Source: Roseovarius sp. (GTDB lineage: Bacteria; Pseudomonadota; Alphaproteobacteria; Rhodobacterales; Rhodobacteraceae). Taken from it: 64,000 nt of DNA. Below the pieces are notes generated by a model, which was not told where the DNA came from, made no database searches, and saw nothing but the letters and a program-made list of their open reading frames with translations. Location of the stretch: assembly GCF_030373445.1 (NCBI RefSeq), contig NZ_JAUCYU010000014.1, positions 1 to 64,000 on the forward strand, read 5' to 3'. How positions within the stretch are numbered: position 1 is the stretch's first letter; each line of letters starts with the position of its first letter. This document shows positions 1-8,230 of the stretch, one piece after another. The translations under genes were made by a program, and so were the position numbers.

Positions 1-939
1 GAGCACGGTGAAGATCGACGGGTCGGGGTGGTCGAAGAGGATCGCGCCGACCGGGGAATAGGTGCGCAGGTCGTACTTGCAGGGGGCGTAGTTGCCGTGC
101 CACGCGACCACGTCGAGCGGGCTTTGCGGGATCTGCGTTTCGTGGAACTGGCCACACCACTTGATGGTGAGGGTGGAGGGGGTTTCCCGATCCTCGAAGG
201 CCGCCACCGGCGCCTTGAAGTCGCGCGGGTTGGCGAGGCCGTTGGCCCCGATGGGCCCGCGGGCGGGGAGTTCGAATTTCTGGCCGTAGTTCTCGCAGAC
301 GAAGCCGCGGCAGGGCCCTTCCAGCACCTCGACCCGGTAGACGAGGCCGCGGGGGAGGATGGCGATTTCCTTGGGTTCGACGTCGATGATGCCGAGCTCT
401 GTGCAGAAGCGGAGGCGTCCTTCCTGCGGGACGACCAGCAGCTCGCTGTCGGCGGAGTAGAAATAGGCATCTTCCATCGAGGCGGTGACGAGGTAGATGT
501 GGCTGGCCATGCCGACCTGCGTGTTCACGTCGCCCGCCGTGGTCATGGTGCGCATTCCGGTGAGCCAGGTGAGCCTTTCGTCGGAATGGGGCACGGGATC
601 CCAGCGGTACTGGCCCAGCGAGATCACGTCAGGGTCGACATTCGGGGCGGATTTCCAATGCGGCAGGTCGATCTTCGTGTAGCGCGCCGAGTGCTTGACC
701 GAGGGCCTGATCCGGTAGGTCCAGGTGCGCTCGGGCGGGTTGGCGGTGAAGGCGGTGCCGGAGAGCTGTTCGCCGTAGAGGCCGTAATTGCATTTCTGCG
801 GCGAGTTCATGCCCTGGGGCAGGGCGCCGGGCAGGGCCTCGGTCTCGAAATCGTTGCCGAAACCGGGCATGTAGCCTTCGTGCGTGCCCACGGGCGTGGC
901 GGCCTGGGTCAGGCCATGGGACTTGGTCTGGCGGTTCAT
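1..939 (-). CDS. hmgA: Homogentisate 1,2-dioxygenase, N-terminal 313 residues (3' end cut by the window start)
   Basis: Ring-opening enzyme of tyrosine/phenylalanine catabolism, converting homogentisate to maleylacetoacetate with a non-haem iron. The reading frame is open from an ATG at 939 to the window edge. It begins MNRQTKSHGL and contains the family block YMPGFGNDFETEALPGALP near residue 24 and GLYGEQLSGTAFT near residue 53. The family is about 450 residues long, so the cupin half with the iron ligands lies outside the window. An AGGAGG ribosome site sits just before the ATG. The gene diverges from a MarR regulator, its likely controller. Confidence 0.95.
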   Translation of the reverse strand, partial: MNRQTKSHGLTQAATPVGTHEGYMPGFGNDFETEALPGALPQGMNSPQKCNYGLYGEQLSGTAFTANPPERTWTYRIRPSVKHSARYTKIDLPHWKSAPNVDPDVISLGQYRWDPVPHSDERLTWLTGMRTMTTAGDVNTQVGMASHIYLVTASMEDAYFYSADSELLVVPQEGRLRFCTELGIIDVEPKEIAILPRGLVYRVEVLEGPCRGFVCENYGQKFELPARGPIGANGLANPRDFKAPVAAFEDRETPSTLTIKWCGQFHETQIPQSPLDVVAWHGNYAPCKYDLRTYSPVGAILFDHPDPSIFTVL

Positions 940-971
940 GGCAGCGGTCCTCCTTGACCAATGGAGCTAAC

Positions 972-987
972 AGTTGAATTTGTAACT
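972..987. promoter_or_regulatory. Candidate MarR operator between hmgA and its regulator
   Basis: An imperfect palindrome with AGTT/AACT outer arms and an AT-rich centre lies between hmgA (start 939) and the preferred MarR start at 1009. MarR proteins usually bind 16-20-bp AT-rich palindromes in such divergent gaps. The position fits; the binding is inferred. Confidence 0.3.
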
Positions 988-1008
988 AACAAGGCTACAT
1001 GGCTCACC

Positions 1009-1455
1009 ATGATGCGCGATACATGTGACGAGACATTCGAGCTGGCCGATTTCCTGCCGTACCTGCTGAACCAGGCGGCGGAGGCGTCGGGGCAGGAATT
1101 CCAGACGATCTACAAGGGCCGCTACGGGATGTTGCGGACCGAGTGGCGGGTGCTGTTCCACCTTGGCATTTACGGCCGGATGACCGCCAAGGAGATCGGC
1201 GAGCGGGCGGTCATTCACAAGACCAAGGTGAGCCGGGCCGTGCAGAAGCTGGCGGCGCGGCGGTTCATCACGCGCGAGCGGCACGCGGCGGACCGGCGGT
1301 TCGAGTATCTCGACCTGACGACGGCCGGGCGGGCGGCCTATCGCGACCTGCACGAGGTGGCGCGGCAATACGATGCAAGGCTGACCTCGCAGTTCTCGGC
1401 GGAGGAGACGGCGCTGTTGCGGTCGATGCTGAAGCGGCTGGCCGGCGGGCGGTAG
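1009..1455 (+). CDS. MarR family transcriptional regulator
   Basis: A 148-residue winged-helix regulator. The wHTH runs from MTAKEIGERAV through KTKVSRAVQKLAARRF to the wing around RHAADRRFEYLDLT, then TTAGRAAY, all typical of MarR. The frame is also open to an ATG at 961, but that would leave only 21 bp to the divergent hmgA start and would place the AT-rich palindrome inside the gene. Start 1009 gives a normal MarR length and a 69-bp promoter region. Its neighbour suggests it senses a tyrosine-catabolism intermediate such as homogentisate; this is inference from context. Confidence 0.85.
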   Translation: MMRDTCDETFELADFLPYLLNQAAEASGQEFQTIYKGRYGMLRTEWRVLFHLGIYGRMTAKEIGERAVIHKTKVSRAVQKLAARRFITRERHAADRRFEYLDLTTAGRAAYRDLHEVARQYDARLTSQFSAEETALLRSMLKRLAGGR

Positions 1456-1500
1456 GCGCGGGACTTTACTTTCCCGAGGAAAAGCCGTTCTGCTGGCGCC

Positions 1501-2364
1501 ATGAATGAACATCTCAAAGGTCTGATCATCACCACGCTGGGCGTGCTCTTCGTGGTGCCGGATTCGCTTTACGTGCGGCTCATCGATGCCGAGCCGATGG
1601 TCACCGCGTTCTGGCGCGGGATGAGTGCCGGGGGGATCATCCTTCTGGGGCTTCTGGCGGTGCAGGGCACCAAGGGGTTCGGGCAGGTGCTGCGCTCGGG
1701 CTGGCCCGGGGTGATCTACATGGTGCTGATCGGGTATACGGCGCCGGGCTTCGTGCTGGCGGTGACGCATACCAGCGTGGCGAACGTGGTGTTCATATTC
1801 GCCTCGATGCCGATCTTCTCGGCGATCTTCGCGCGGGTGTTTTTGGGCGAGCCGATCAGCCGGCGGGTGGTGATGACCATGCTGGCGGTGATGGCGGGGC
1901 TGGCGATCATCGCCTATGGCTCTGGCGAGAACGAGGTGGCGCATTGGTCGGGGGACTTGTACGCGCTGTCGGTGTGCATTGCCTATTCCGGCGCGCTGAC
2001 GGCGGTCAGGGGGCTGAAGGATATCTCGATGATCCCGGCGATCCCGCTGGCCTATATCGGGGCGGCGCTTTTGATCTGGCCGTTCATCGAGCCGGGGCCG
2101 CCGGTCGAGGCGCAGTGGCACCTGTTCCTTGGGCACGGGGCGTTCATCGCGGTGGCGACCTGTTTCCTGACGCTGGGACCGCGCTATATCAGCTCGCCCG
2201 AGGTGTCGTTGCTGATCCTTCTGGAATCGGTGCTGGCGCCCCTGCTGGTCTGGGCGATCGTGGGCGAGGACCCGGGGCGCTGGGCGATGATCGGGGGCGC
2301 GGTGGTGATCGGGGCGCTTTTGGCGTCGAACTTCGTGGCCCTGAGGCGGCGGCGGGTGGTCTGA
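1501..2364 (+). CDS. DMT superfamily (EamA) permease
   Basis: Inner-membrane transporter of 287 residues with about ten hydrophobic segments in two EamA repeats. An internal sequence (FARVFLGEPISRRV) is typical of the end of the first repeat, and the C-terminus is short and Arg-rich. The family exports amino acids and other small metabolites; the substrate cannot be read from the sequence. It lies 45 bp after the MarR gene and 2 bp before an ornithine cyclodeaminase, on the same strand, so the two may be co-transcribed and deal with an amino-acid-like compound. Confidence 0.85.
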   Translation: MNEHLKGLIITTLGVLFVVPDSLYVRLIDAEPMVTAFWRGMSAGGIILLGLLAVQGTKGFGQVLRSGWPGVIYMVLIGYTAPGFVLAVTHTSVANVVFIFASMPIFSAIFARVFLGEPISRRVVMTMLAVMAGLAIIAYGSGENEVAHWSGDLYALSVCIAYSGALTAVRGLKDISMIPAIPLAYIGAALLIWPFIEPGPPVEAQWHLFLGHGAFIAVATCFLTLGPRYISSPEVSLLILLESVLAPLLVWAIVGEDPGRWAMIGGAVVIGALLASNFVALRRRRVV

Positions 2365-2366
2365 CG

Positions 2367-3287
2367 GTGGGGCCGGCGTTCATCTCTTACGAGGAGGGCG
2401 AGCGGCAGCTTGAGTGGCTGGCGATGGCGAAGGCGCTGGAGGCGGGGCATCACCTGCCGCGTGCGACAGCCGAAGTGAGTTACCTGACACGGGGCGAGGA
2501 TACCGCGATCACGCTGTCGGCGTGGATCGACGGGCTGGGGCTGGCGGTGAAGTCGGCGCATGTGTTTCCGGGGGCGCCGGCGCATGGCGCGCCGAACATC
2601 AATGGCGGGGTGTATGTCTACGACGACAAGACCGGGGCGCTGAAGGCGGTGCTGGACTTTCACCTGGTGACCAAGTGGAAGACGGCGGCCGACAGTCTGC
2701 TTGCGGCGCTGAAGCTGGCAAGGCCGGAGAGCCGGCGGGTACTTATCGTGGGCGCGGGCGTGGTGGCACGGTCGATGGTGGAGGCCTATGGCGCGGGGTT
2801 TCCGGGGTGTACGTTTCGTGTCTGGAACCGGTCGGTGGAAGGGGCCGAGAGGCTGGCGGCCGAGTATCCCGGTGTGGAGGTCGTGACCGACCTGGAGGCG
2901 GCGGTGCGTTGGGCGGATATCGTGAGCTGTGCGACGCTGGCGAAGGAGCCGTTGATCCACGGCGAGTGGCTGCGGCCGGGGCAGCATGTCGACCTGATCG
3001 GGGCGTTCCTGCCGGATATGCGGGAGGCGGATGACGCCGCCATGCGGCGGGCGCGGGTGTTCGTGGATATCCGCGGCGACACGATGGAGAATATCGGCGA
3101 GATCGCGGACCCGCTGGCGCGCGGGGTGATCTCGGAGGCGGACGTGTTGGCGGATTTCTATGATTTGCCGAAGGGCATGTTCCGGCGGGAGAGCGATGAG
3201 GAGATCACGCTGTTCAAGAATGGCGGGGGCGGGCACCTGGACCTGATGGCCAGTGCCCATATTCTCGAGATGTGCGGCGCTACCTGA
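2367..3287 (+). CDS. Ornithine cyclodeaminase / mu-crystallin family protein
   Basis: A 306-residue NAD(P)-dependent enzyme of the OCD/mu-crystallin family, whose members include ornithine cyclodeaminase and ketimine or alanine dehydrogenases. It has the substrate-binding half (KSAHVFPGAPAHGAPNINGG), then a Rossmann motif VLIVGAGVVARSMVEAY near residue 128, and ends with FKNGGGGHLDLMAS. The frame continues upstream inside the DMT gene. The GTG at 2367, two bases after that gene's stop, gives the usual family length and suggests translational coupling. It overlaps the convergent gene's 3' end by 8 bp. The exact substrate is not determined. Confidence 0.85.
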   Translation: MGPAFISYEEGERQLEWLAMAKALEAGHHLPRATAEVSYLTRGEDTAITLSAWIDGLGLAVKSAHVFPGAPAHGAPNINGGVYVYDDKTGALKAVLDFHLVTKWKTAADSLLAALKLARPESRRVLIVGAGVVARSMVEAYGAGFPGCTFRVWNRSVEGAERLAAEYPGVEVVTDLEAAVRWADIVSCATLAKEPLIHGEWLRPGQHVDLIGAFLPDMREADDAAMRRARVFVDIRGDTMENIGEIADPLARGVISEADVLADFYDLPKGMFRRESDEEITLFKNGGGGHLDLMASAHILEMCGAT

Positions 3288-3621
3288 TGAATTCGGCAAG
3301 CTCGCGGGCGCGGTCTTCGCCGAGGTTCATCTTGCAGGCGCCGACGGCCATGTCGGTGCCGGGGTCGCCGCCGAAGGTGGTGGCGAGGAAGGCGCACTGG
3401 GCGTCGCGATAGGCGATCCATGCGGTTTGCGAGGCTTCGAGCGCGGGGACGGCGGTGGTTTCGCCGGTGATGGTGTCAATCTCGTGGGCAAATTTCATCG
3501 CGGCGTCGAGGTACATGGCGACGATTTCGTCGACCCGCTGAACTTCGGCCTCGATCGTGTCGGCGGGGGCGGCGGTGGCGAAGCCGAGGGTGAGGGCGAG
3601 GAGAATTGCGAGACGAGTCAT
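3280..3621 (-). CDS. Secreted LprI-like (DUF1311) protein
   Basis: A 113-residue protein with a clear signal peptide (MTRLAILLALTLGFATAAPA, cut near residue 20). The mature domain carries the lysozyme-inhibitor LprI/DUF1311 pattern: WIAYRDAQCAF near residue 70 and a second Cys in GACKMNL near residue 94, probably a disulfide pair in the periplasm. Some members bind lysozyme, but most are uncharacterised. Its 3' end overlaps the convergent cyclodeaminase by 8 bp. Confidence 0.8.
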   Translation of the reverse strand: MTRLAILLALTLGFATAAPADTIEAEVQRVDEIVAMYLDAAMKFAHEIDTITGETTAVPALEASQTAWIAYRDAQCAFLATTFGGDPGTDMAVGACKMNLGEDRARELAEFIR

Positions 3622-3645
3622 GGTGGCTTTCGGTAGCGGGTGGGG

Positions 3646-3691
3646 CGTTTTCTTGAAAAGAAAACGGGCCGAAATCTTTTGAAGATTTCGG
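3646..3691. terminator. Two tandem AT-rich hairpins
   Basis: Hairpin 1 (3646-3666) is CGTTTTCTT, loop GAA, AAGAAAACG, a perfect 9-bp stem. Hairpin 2 (3669-3691) is CCGAAATCTT, loop TTG, AAGATTTCGG, a perfect 10-bp stem. They sit between two minus-strand genes, just downstream of mipZ's neighbour's start. The same architecture recurs at 18744-18787 and 35207-35273. Function as a terminator is inferred, since no long T-run follows. Confidence 0.6.
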
Positions 3692-3701
3692 GGCGTCGCG
3701 C

Positions 3702-4511
3702 CTAGAAATCGACCTCGACGCCGGGGAGGTTGAGCGCCTTGATCAGGTCGCGGAGTTCCTGCCGGGCGGCGACGTTGGAGATGTTGAGCTGTTTCACCCC
3801 GATATCCTTGAGATCGAGCAGGGTGAGGCCGCGGGGGAAGAGTTCGCGGAAGATGACACGCTCGTTGAAGCCCGGGGCGGTGCGGAAGCCGATGCGCTTG
3901 GCGAGGTTGTCGAGCGCCGCACCCATCTTTTCCTTGTTGACCATCTGTTGCGCGCCGAGGCGGTTGCGGACAACGATCCAGTCGATCGGTTTGAGCCCGG
4001 CCTGGGCGCGCAGCTGGCGGGCGTTCCAGACCATCTCGGAATAGACCGAGGGGCCGAGGATCTTCATGCCGTCGGCATCGACATGGGCGAGCAGGTCAAA
4101 ATCGATGAAGCTGTCGTTCAGGGGCGTGATCAGCGTGTCGGCCAGCGAGTGGGCGACCTGGCTGAGGCGGGTGTGGGAGCCGGGGCAGTCGATCAGGATG
4201 AAATCGCTGTCGGGTTCCAGCTCGGCTACGGCGGCGGAAAGCCGGCGGTCATAGATGTTCTCGCCCGGCTGGAGGGCGGACTGGTCGACCTCGGGGAGGT
4301 CGCGATAGGCGGGAGAGGGGAGGTTCAGGCCCGATTTCTGAAGGAAACGCTCGCGGTTGCGGATGTAGGTGCCGAGCGTCTTCTGGCGGAGGTCGAGGTC
4401 GAGCGTGCTGACCTTGTGGCCGAGCCGGGCCAGTGCCGTGGCCACGTGCATCGACACGGTCGACTTGCCCGCACCGCCCTTTTCGTTCCCCACGACGATG
4501 ATATGCGCCAT
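3702..4511 (-). CDS. mipZ: Division-plane positioning ATPase MipZ
   Basis: ParA-family ATPase that forms polar gradients and inhibits FtsZ away from midcell in alphaproteobacteria. The 269-residue protein starts MAHIIVVGNEKGGAGKST, with the deviant Walker A (KGGAGKS) at residues 11-17, DLDLRQKTLG near residue 40 and a Walker B-like ILIDCPGSH near residue 108. The frame is open 17 codons further upstream, but the ATG at 4511 has a GAGGGG ribosome site and matches the family N-terminus. The length is normal. It is transcribed alone, downstream of rpmE. Confidence 0.93.
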   Translation of the reverse strand: MAHIIVVGNEKGGAGKSTVSMHVATALARLGHKVSTLDLDLRQKTLGTYIRNRERFLQKSGLNLPSPAYRDLPEVDQSALQPGENIYDRRLSAAVAELEPDSDFILIDCPGSHTRLSQVAHSLADTLITPLNDSFIDFDLLAHVDADGMKILGPSVYSEMVWNARQLRAQAGLKPIDWIVVRNRLGAQQMVNKEKMGAALDNLAKRIGFRTAPGFNERVIFRELFPRGLTLLDLKDIGVKQLNISNVAARQELRDLIKALNLPGVEVDF

Positions 4512-4647
4512 GTTCCGTTGCCCCTCGTTCTGCGCCTGGTGTCTGCGCGATTTTTTGCGCAACTTACCGGTGCCGTTGACGATTTGAAAGAGAGCTTCGC
4601 GCAGTTGCGGCGCGGGACTGGCGCTGTTGCATCAGGTGGGCGGAAAA

Positions 4648-4677
4648 GGAAAACGCCGCCCCGGTGGGAGCGGCGTT
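4648..4677 (-). terminator. Rho-independent terminator after rpmE
   Basis: On the minus strand an 8-bp stem AACGCCGC/GCGGCGTT is followed by TTTCCTTTT. It lies 26 bp past the rpmE stop and closes the long ffh-to-rpmE run. Confidence 0.75.
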
Positions 4678-4702
4678 CGGTGGTTCGGCGCGTGGCGCCC
4701 GA

Positions 4703-4924
4703 TCAGAAGCCGAGGCCTGCGTACTTGTTCTTGAACTTCGACACGCGGCCGCCCGCGTCGGTCAGGCGGTGGCCGCCGCCCGTCCAGGCCGGGTGGACCG
4801 TGGGGTCGATGTCGAGCGACAGGCTGTCGCCGTCGGACCCGTAGGTCGAGCGCATGGTGACGACGGTACCGTCGGTCATCTTGACTTCGATGAAGTGGTA
4901 ATCGGGGTGGATGTCTTTTTTCAT
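4703..4924 (-). CDS. rpmE: 50S ribosomal protein L31
   Basis: A 73-residue L31 beginning MKKDIHPDYHFIEVKMTDGT and containing LDIDPTVHPAWTGG, the family core. It has no cysteine, so it is the zinc-independent (C-minus) form. It overlaps the end of rplS by 4 bp (ATGA) and is therefore translationally coupled to L19. A terminator follows directly. Confidence 0.95.
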   Translation of the reverse strand: MKKDIHPDYHFIEVKMTDGTVVTMRSTYGSDGDSLSLDIDPTVHPAWTGGGHRLTDAGGRVSKFKNKYAGLGF

Positions 4925-5325
4925 GTCGCCGATCCTTGCACGGGTTTCTTGCCGTCGTCCTTGGGCTTGTAGTTCGAATCCTCGGCGATCCGGGCCGATT
5001 TGCCCCGGCGCGCGCGCAGGTAGTACAGCTTGGCGCGGCGAACGCGGCCGCGGCGGATCACGGTGATGTTGTCGATGTTGGTCGAGTAGAGCGGGAAGAT
5101 CCGTTCCACGCCTTCACCGAAGGAAATCTTGCGGATGGTGAAGCTTCCGGCGATGCCGTCGCCGTTCTTGCGGCTGATGCAGACGCCTTCGAAGTTCTGC
5201 ACCCGGGTGCGGGTGCCCTCGGTAACCTTGAAGCCGACGCGGACGGTGTCGCCTGCCTTGAAGTCGGGAATGTCCTTCCCGAGTTCGGCGATCTGTTCCG
5301 CCTCGATCTGAGCGATAATGTCCAT
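4921..5325 (-). CDS. rplS: 50S ribosomal protein L19
   Basis: A 134-residue L19 from the 30S-50S interface. It contains FKAGDTVRVGFKVTEG, RVQNFEGVCISRKN and the conserved FPLYSTNIDNITVIRRGRV block. The C-terminal tail is Lys/Asp-rich. An AGGAG site precedes the ATG. It is the distal gene of the rpsP-rimM-trmD-rplS cluster, but a 296-bp gap and a multicopper oxidase gene separate it from trmD, so it may have its own promoter. Confidence 0.96.
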   Translation of the reverse strand: MDIIAQIEAEQIAELGKDIPDFKAGDTVRVGFKVTEGTRTRVQNFEGVCISRKNGDGIAGSFTIRKISFGEGVERIFPLYSTNIDNITVIRRGRVRRAKLYYLRARRGKSARIAEDSNYKPKDDGKKPVQGSAT

Positions 5326-5621
5326 CGCTGCATTCTCCTAATTGCGCTTGCGGTTTGGCCCGCAAAGGTGTCTCGCGTCCTCAGAGCTCTTGGTCTTCGT
5401 CCGGGTCCGCCGTGCCGGTCATTGCCGGGGGCGCCCGCCAGAGGTCAGGTCGTCTTGTCTTGTTCGGTGCCCCTAAGGGCCTGTCCGGAAAAGCGAAAAT
5501 GGCGCGGAGACGGACCCATCAGAAGAAAAACGGGAATCACGCGCGCCGACGCTGGTTCGGAATGGGCGCGGTAAATCAGGTTCGAGGCTCAAATTCAAGG
5601 AAAAAAGGGCCCTGGCAGGCG
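5326..5621. other. 296-bp gap upstream of rplS
   Basis: This non-coding gap separates the multicopper oxidase stop from rplS. On the minus strand GGGCCC followed by six T, just past the oxidase stop (about 5605-5612), could be a weak terminator. The rest is long enough for a separate rplS promoter or leader, but I see no convincing -35/-10 pair or leader structure. Confidence 0.4.
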
Positions 5622-7028
5622 TCAGGCGACCTCGACCACGCCCATCATGCCGGAGGCCTGGTGTTCGAGGATGTGGCAGTGGAGCATCCACTTGCCGGGG
5701 TTGTCGGCGACGAGCGCGATCTCGGTGGTCTCGTCGGGCATCAGGAGGGCGGTGTCGCGGAGGGTGGCGATGTTGCCGGCGCGGGGGTCGGTGAAGCGGA
5801 AGCTGTGGCCGTGGAGGTGGATGGGGTGCGGCCAGCGGGTGCGGTTTTCCAGCGTGATGCGGTGGGTCTTGCCGAGGGCGAGGCGCAGGAGCGGTTCTGT
5901 TTCGTGCAGGCGGGTCGGGACGGTGCCGTTGATCGACCAGAAGCGGCCCGCCTGGGCCAGTTCCTGAATGGAGAGCATTTTGCCGTCCATCATGGCCTCG
6001 GACATGCCGCCCATGGCGCCGCCGTCGAAGGTGAGTTTGTGGGTCTCGGCATTGGCGAGGTCGGGTTGGGCGACGGGGTTGGGGGGCAGCGCCTCGGGCG
6101 GGCCGAGAGGGGTGTCGCGGAGGGGCGGTTCCTCGGAGACCTCCCATGTCATGACTTCGAAGGCGCGGTCGGGGCCGTAGGCGTCGTCGATCACGCGGGC
6201 GGGGGTGCCGGGGGCCACGTCGATATCGAGGATGAGGTCGGCGCGCTGGCCGGCGCCGAGCCAGACGCCGGTGTCGCCAAGTTTCTGCGGGGCGACCGGG
6301 TGGCCGTCGAGGGCGATGAGCCACGGGTCGAAGGGGGCGAAGGTGAGGTGGAAGTTCTGGGCGTTCGAGACGTTGCAGATGCGCAGGCGGAGGCGTTCGC
6401 CGGAGCGGACGGGGGTGCGTGTCAGGTAGGTGCCGTTGACGGTGAGCACGTTGCCGGTGCGGCCGCCGTGGCTTTGATCGTGGCGGTTGCTGAAGGGGGC
6501 GATCTGGGCCTGCTGGTCGAGGCGCCAGTCGTCGATGGCCCATGTGAGATCGCGGTCGGCCTGAAGGCGGGCGGCGATTTCGGGGGGTTCCTCGACGATC
6601 AGCAGGCCGTGGAGGCCGCGGCCAACCTGTTCGGAGCTGTTGACATGGGGGTGATACCAGAAGGTGCCGGCGTCAAGGAGGGGAAGTTCGTAGTCGAAGC
6701 TGTCGCCGGGGGCGATGGGGGGCTGGCTGAGGAAGGGCATGCCGTCTTGTGAGACGGGGACGCGGAGGCCGTGCCAGTGGACGGTGGTGGGCTCGGGCAG
6801 GTCGTTCTGGACGGTGACGCGGAGGGTGTCGCCTTGCCGGGCGCGGAGGACGGGGCCGGGGGCGGTGCCGTTGTAGAGCCATGCCTTAGTGGCCGGGCCG
6901 TCGGGGACGACGAGCGGCGCCTCGCCCGGGGCGGCGGTGAGGGTGAGGGGGTTGGCGGCGGCGAGGCGGGGAAGGGTCGTGACAAGGCCGGTCGCCAAGG
7001 CGCCCTTGAGTACGGTGCGTCTGTGCAT
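5622..7028 (-). CDS. Tat-exported multicopper oxidase
   Basis: A periplasmic three-cupredoxin oxidase of 468 residues, the CueO/laccase-like family that oxidises Cu(I) or phenols using O2. The N-terminus HRRTVLKGAL is a twin-arginine signal, suiting export of a copper-loaded folded enzyme. All copper motifs are present: HWHG (84-87), YHPH (125-128), HPIHLHGH near residue 399 and HCHILEH (450-456) followed by the axial Met of ASGM. A Met-rich stretch (GGAMGGMSEAMMDGKM) near residue 340 resembles the Met-rich inserts of copper oxidases. It sits between trmD and rplS, an unexpected place. No copper chaperone or CopA is nearby. Confidence 0.92.
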   Translation of the reverse strand: MHRRTVLKGALATGLVTTLPRLAAANPLTLTAAPGEAPLVVPDGPATKAWLYNGTAPGPVLRARQGDTLRVTVQNDLPEPTTVHWHGLRVPVSQDGMPFLSQPPIAPGDSFDYELPLLDAGTFWYHPHVNSSEQVGRGLHGLLIVEEPPEIAARLQADRDLTWAIDDWRLDQQAQIAPFSNRHDQSHGGRTGNVLTVNGTYLTRTPVRSGERLRLRICNVSNAQNFHLTFAPFDPWLIALDGHPVAPQKLGDTGVWLGAGQRADLILDIDVAPGTPARVIDDAYGPDRAFEVMTWEVSEEPPLRDTPLGPPEALPPNPVAQPDLANAETHKLTFDGGAMGGMSEAMMDGKMLSIQELAQAGRFWSINGTVPTRLHETEPLLRLALGKTHRITLENRTRWPHPIHLHGHSFRFTDPRAGNIATLRDTALLMPDETTEIALVADNPGKWMLHCHILEHQASGMMGVVEVA

Positions 7029-7089
7029 GGTGATCCCCTCCCTGTGCCTGGGATCGAAGATAGGGCGCGGGAGGGTCTGTGGCGAGAGG

Positions 7090-7893
7090 TCAGTCGTTTT
7101 TGTCGCGGCGGGCGGTGTAGGCCTGCCAGAGGTCGGGGCGGCGGGCGCGGGTGAGCGCCTCGGCCTGTTGCTGCCGCCACTCGGCGATTTTCGCGTGGTT
7201 GCCGGAGAGGAGGACTTCGGGGATGGCGCGGCCGTTCCATTCGGCGGGGCGGGTGTATTGCGGGTGTTCGAGAAGGCCGGAGGTGAAGCTTTCCTCTTCG
7301 GTGGAGGCCGCGTTGCCGAGAACGCCGGGGAGGAGGCGGACGGTGGCGTCGATCATCGCCTGTGCCGCGATCTCGCCGCCGGTGAGGACGAAGTCGCCGA
7401 GCGAGACCTCGGTGATGCCGTAGTGGTCTATCACGCGCTCGTCGAGCCCTTCGAAGCGGCCGCAGATCATGGTGAGGCCGGGGCCTTCGGAGAGGTGTTG
7501 GGCCATGGCCTGATCGAAGCGGCGGCCGCGGGGGCTGAGGTAGAGGAGGGGGCGTGAGGGCGGCGCGCCGGCGGTGGCGGCCTCGATGGCACGGGACATG
7601 ACGTCGGCGCGCATGACCATGCCGGCGCCGCCGCCGGCAGGGGTGTCGTCGACATTGCGGTGGCGGCCTTCGCCGAACTCGCGCAGGGGGGTGGTTTCCA
7701 GCGCCCAGAGCCGGTCTTTCAGAGCGCGGCCCGTCAGGCTTTCGCCCAGCACGCCTGGGAAGGCCTCGGGGAAGAGGGTGATGATATGGGCGGTCCACAC
7801 CCCGGCGAGGCGGGGGTTGTGATCCATCAGGCTGCGCGGTTGAAGCGAGGCGGTGATGGATTTGCGGCCATGGGAACGGGGCTGGTCAGACAT
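7090..7893 (-). CDS. trmD: tRNA (guanine-N1)-methyltransferase TrmD
   Basis: SAM-dependent m1G37 methyltransferase that prevents +1 frameshifting. In 267 residues it shows WTAHIITLFPEAFPG near residue 33, DDTPAGGGAGMVM, and the trefoil-knot SAM site ICGRFEGLDERVI followed by SLGDFVLTGGE. The first ~30 residues are a loose extension; an internal start at residue 23 (MDHNPRLAG) is possible. Part of the conserved rpsP-rimM-trmD-rplS order. Confidence 0.96.
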   Translation of the reverse strand: MSDQPRSHGRKSITASLQPRSLMDHNPRLAGVWTAHIITLFPEAFPGVLGESLTGRALKDRLWALETTPLREFGEGRHRNVDDTPAGGGAGMVMRADVMSRAIEAATAGAPPSRPLLYLSPRGRRFDQAMAQHLSEGPGLTMICGRFEGLDERVIDHYGITEVSLGDFVLTGGEIAAQAMIDATVRLLPGVLGNAASTEEESFTSGLLEHPQYTRPAEWNGRAIPEVLLSGNHAKIAEWRQQQAEALTRARRPDLWQAYTARRDKND

Positions 7894-7976
7894 GGCCTGT
7901 CTTTTGGGGGGGACGGGCCGGGGCGGTCAAGCGCATTCGTCGTGACCGGCCCCGGCCCGAAGGCCTGTGGCCCTCG

Positions 7977-8135
7977 TCAGAGGGCTATGACCCCGATCGC
8001 GAAGAGCAGGAAGAGCACCAGCGCGACAATGATGAGGATCTTGGCGCCCGACAGGGCGACGCCGGAGAGGCGGCCGAAACCCAGCATGGCGGCGATGGCG
8101 GCGATGGCGAGGAGGATGAGGATCCATTCGAGCAT
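7977..8135 (-). CDS. DUF1328 (YtjA-like) small membrane protein
   Basis: A 52-residue peptide starting MLEWILILLAIAAIAAMLGF, then a short polar turn (GRLSGVALSGAK) and a second hydrophobic helix ending AIGVIAL. This two-helix, Gly-containing form is the DUF1328/YtjA family of small inner-membrane proteins of unknown function. An AAAGGAAC ribosome site precedes the ATG. It lies between rimM and trmD, with 95-bp and 83-bp gaps, and is too short for routine gene finders. Confidence 0.85.
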   Translation of the reverse strand: MLEWILILLAIAAIAAMLGFGRLSGVALSGAKILIIVALVLFLLFAIGVIAL

Positions 8136-8230
8136 TGGGGACGTTCCTTTCAGTTGACCGCGCGGGGATTTGGCGGCGTCTGAGGGATAACGTCACGTGA
8201 TGCGTCTGGTTCCGCCCGTTTCGTACGCGA

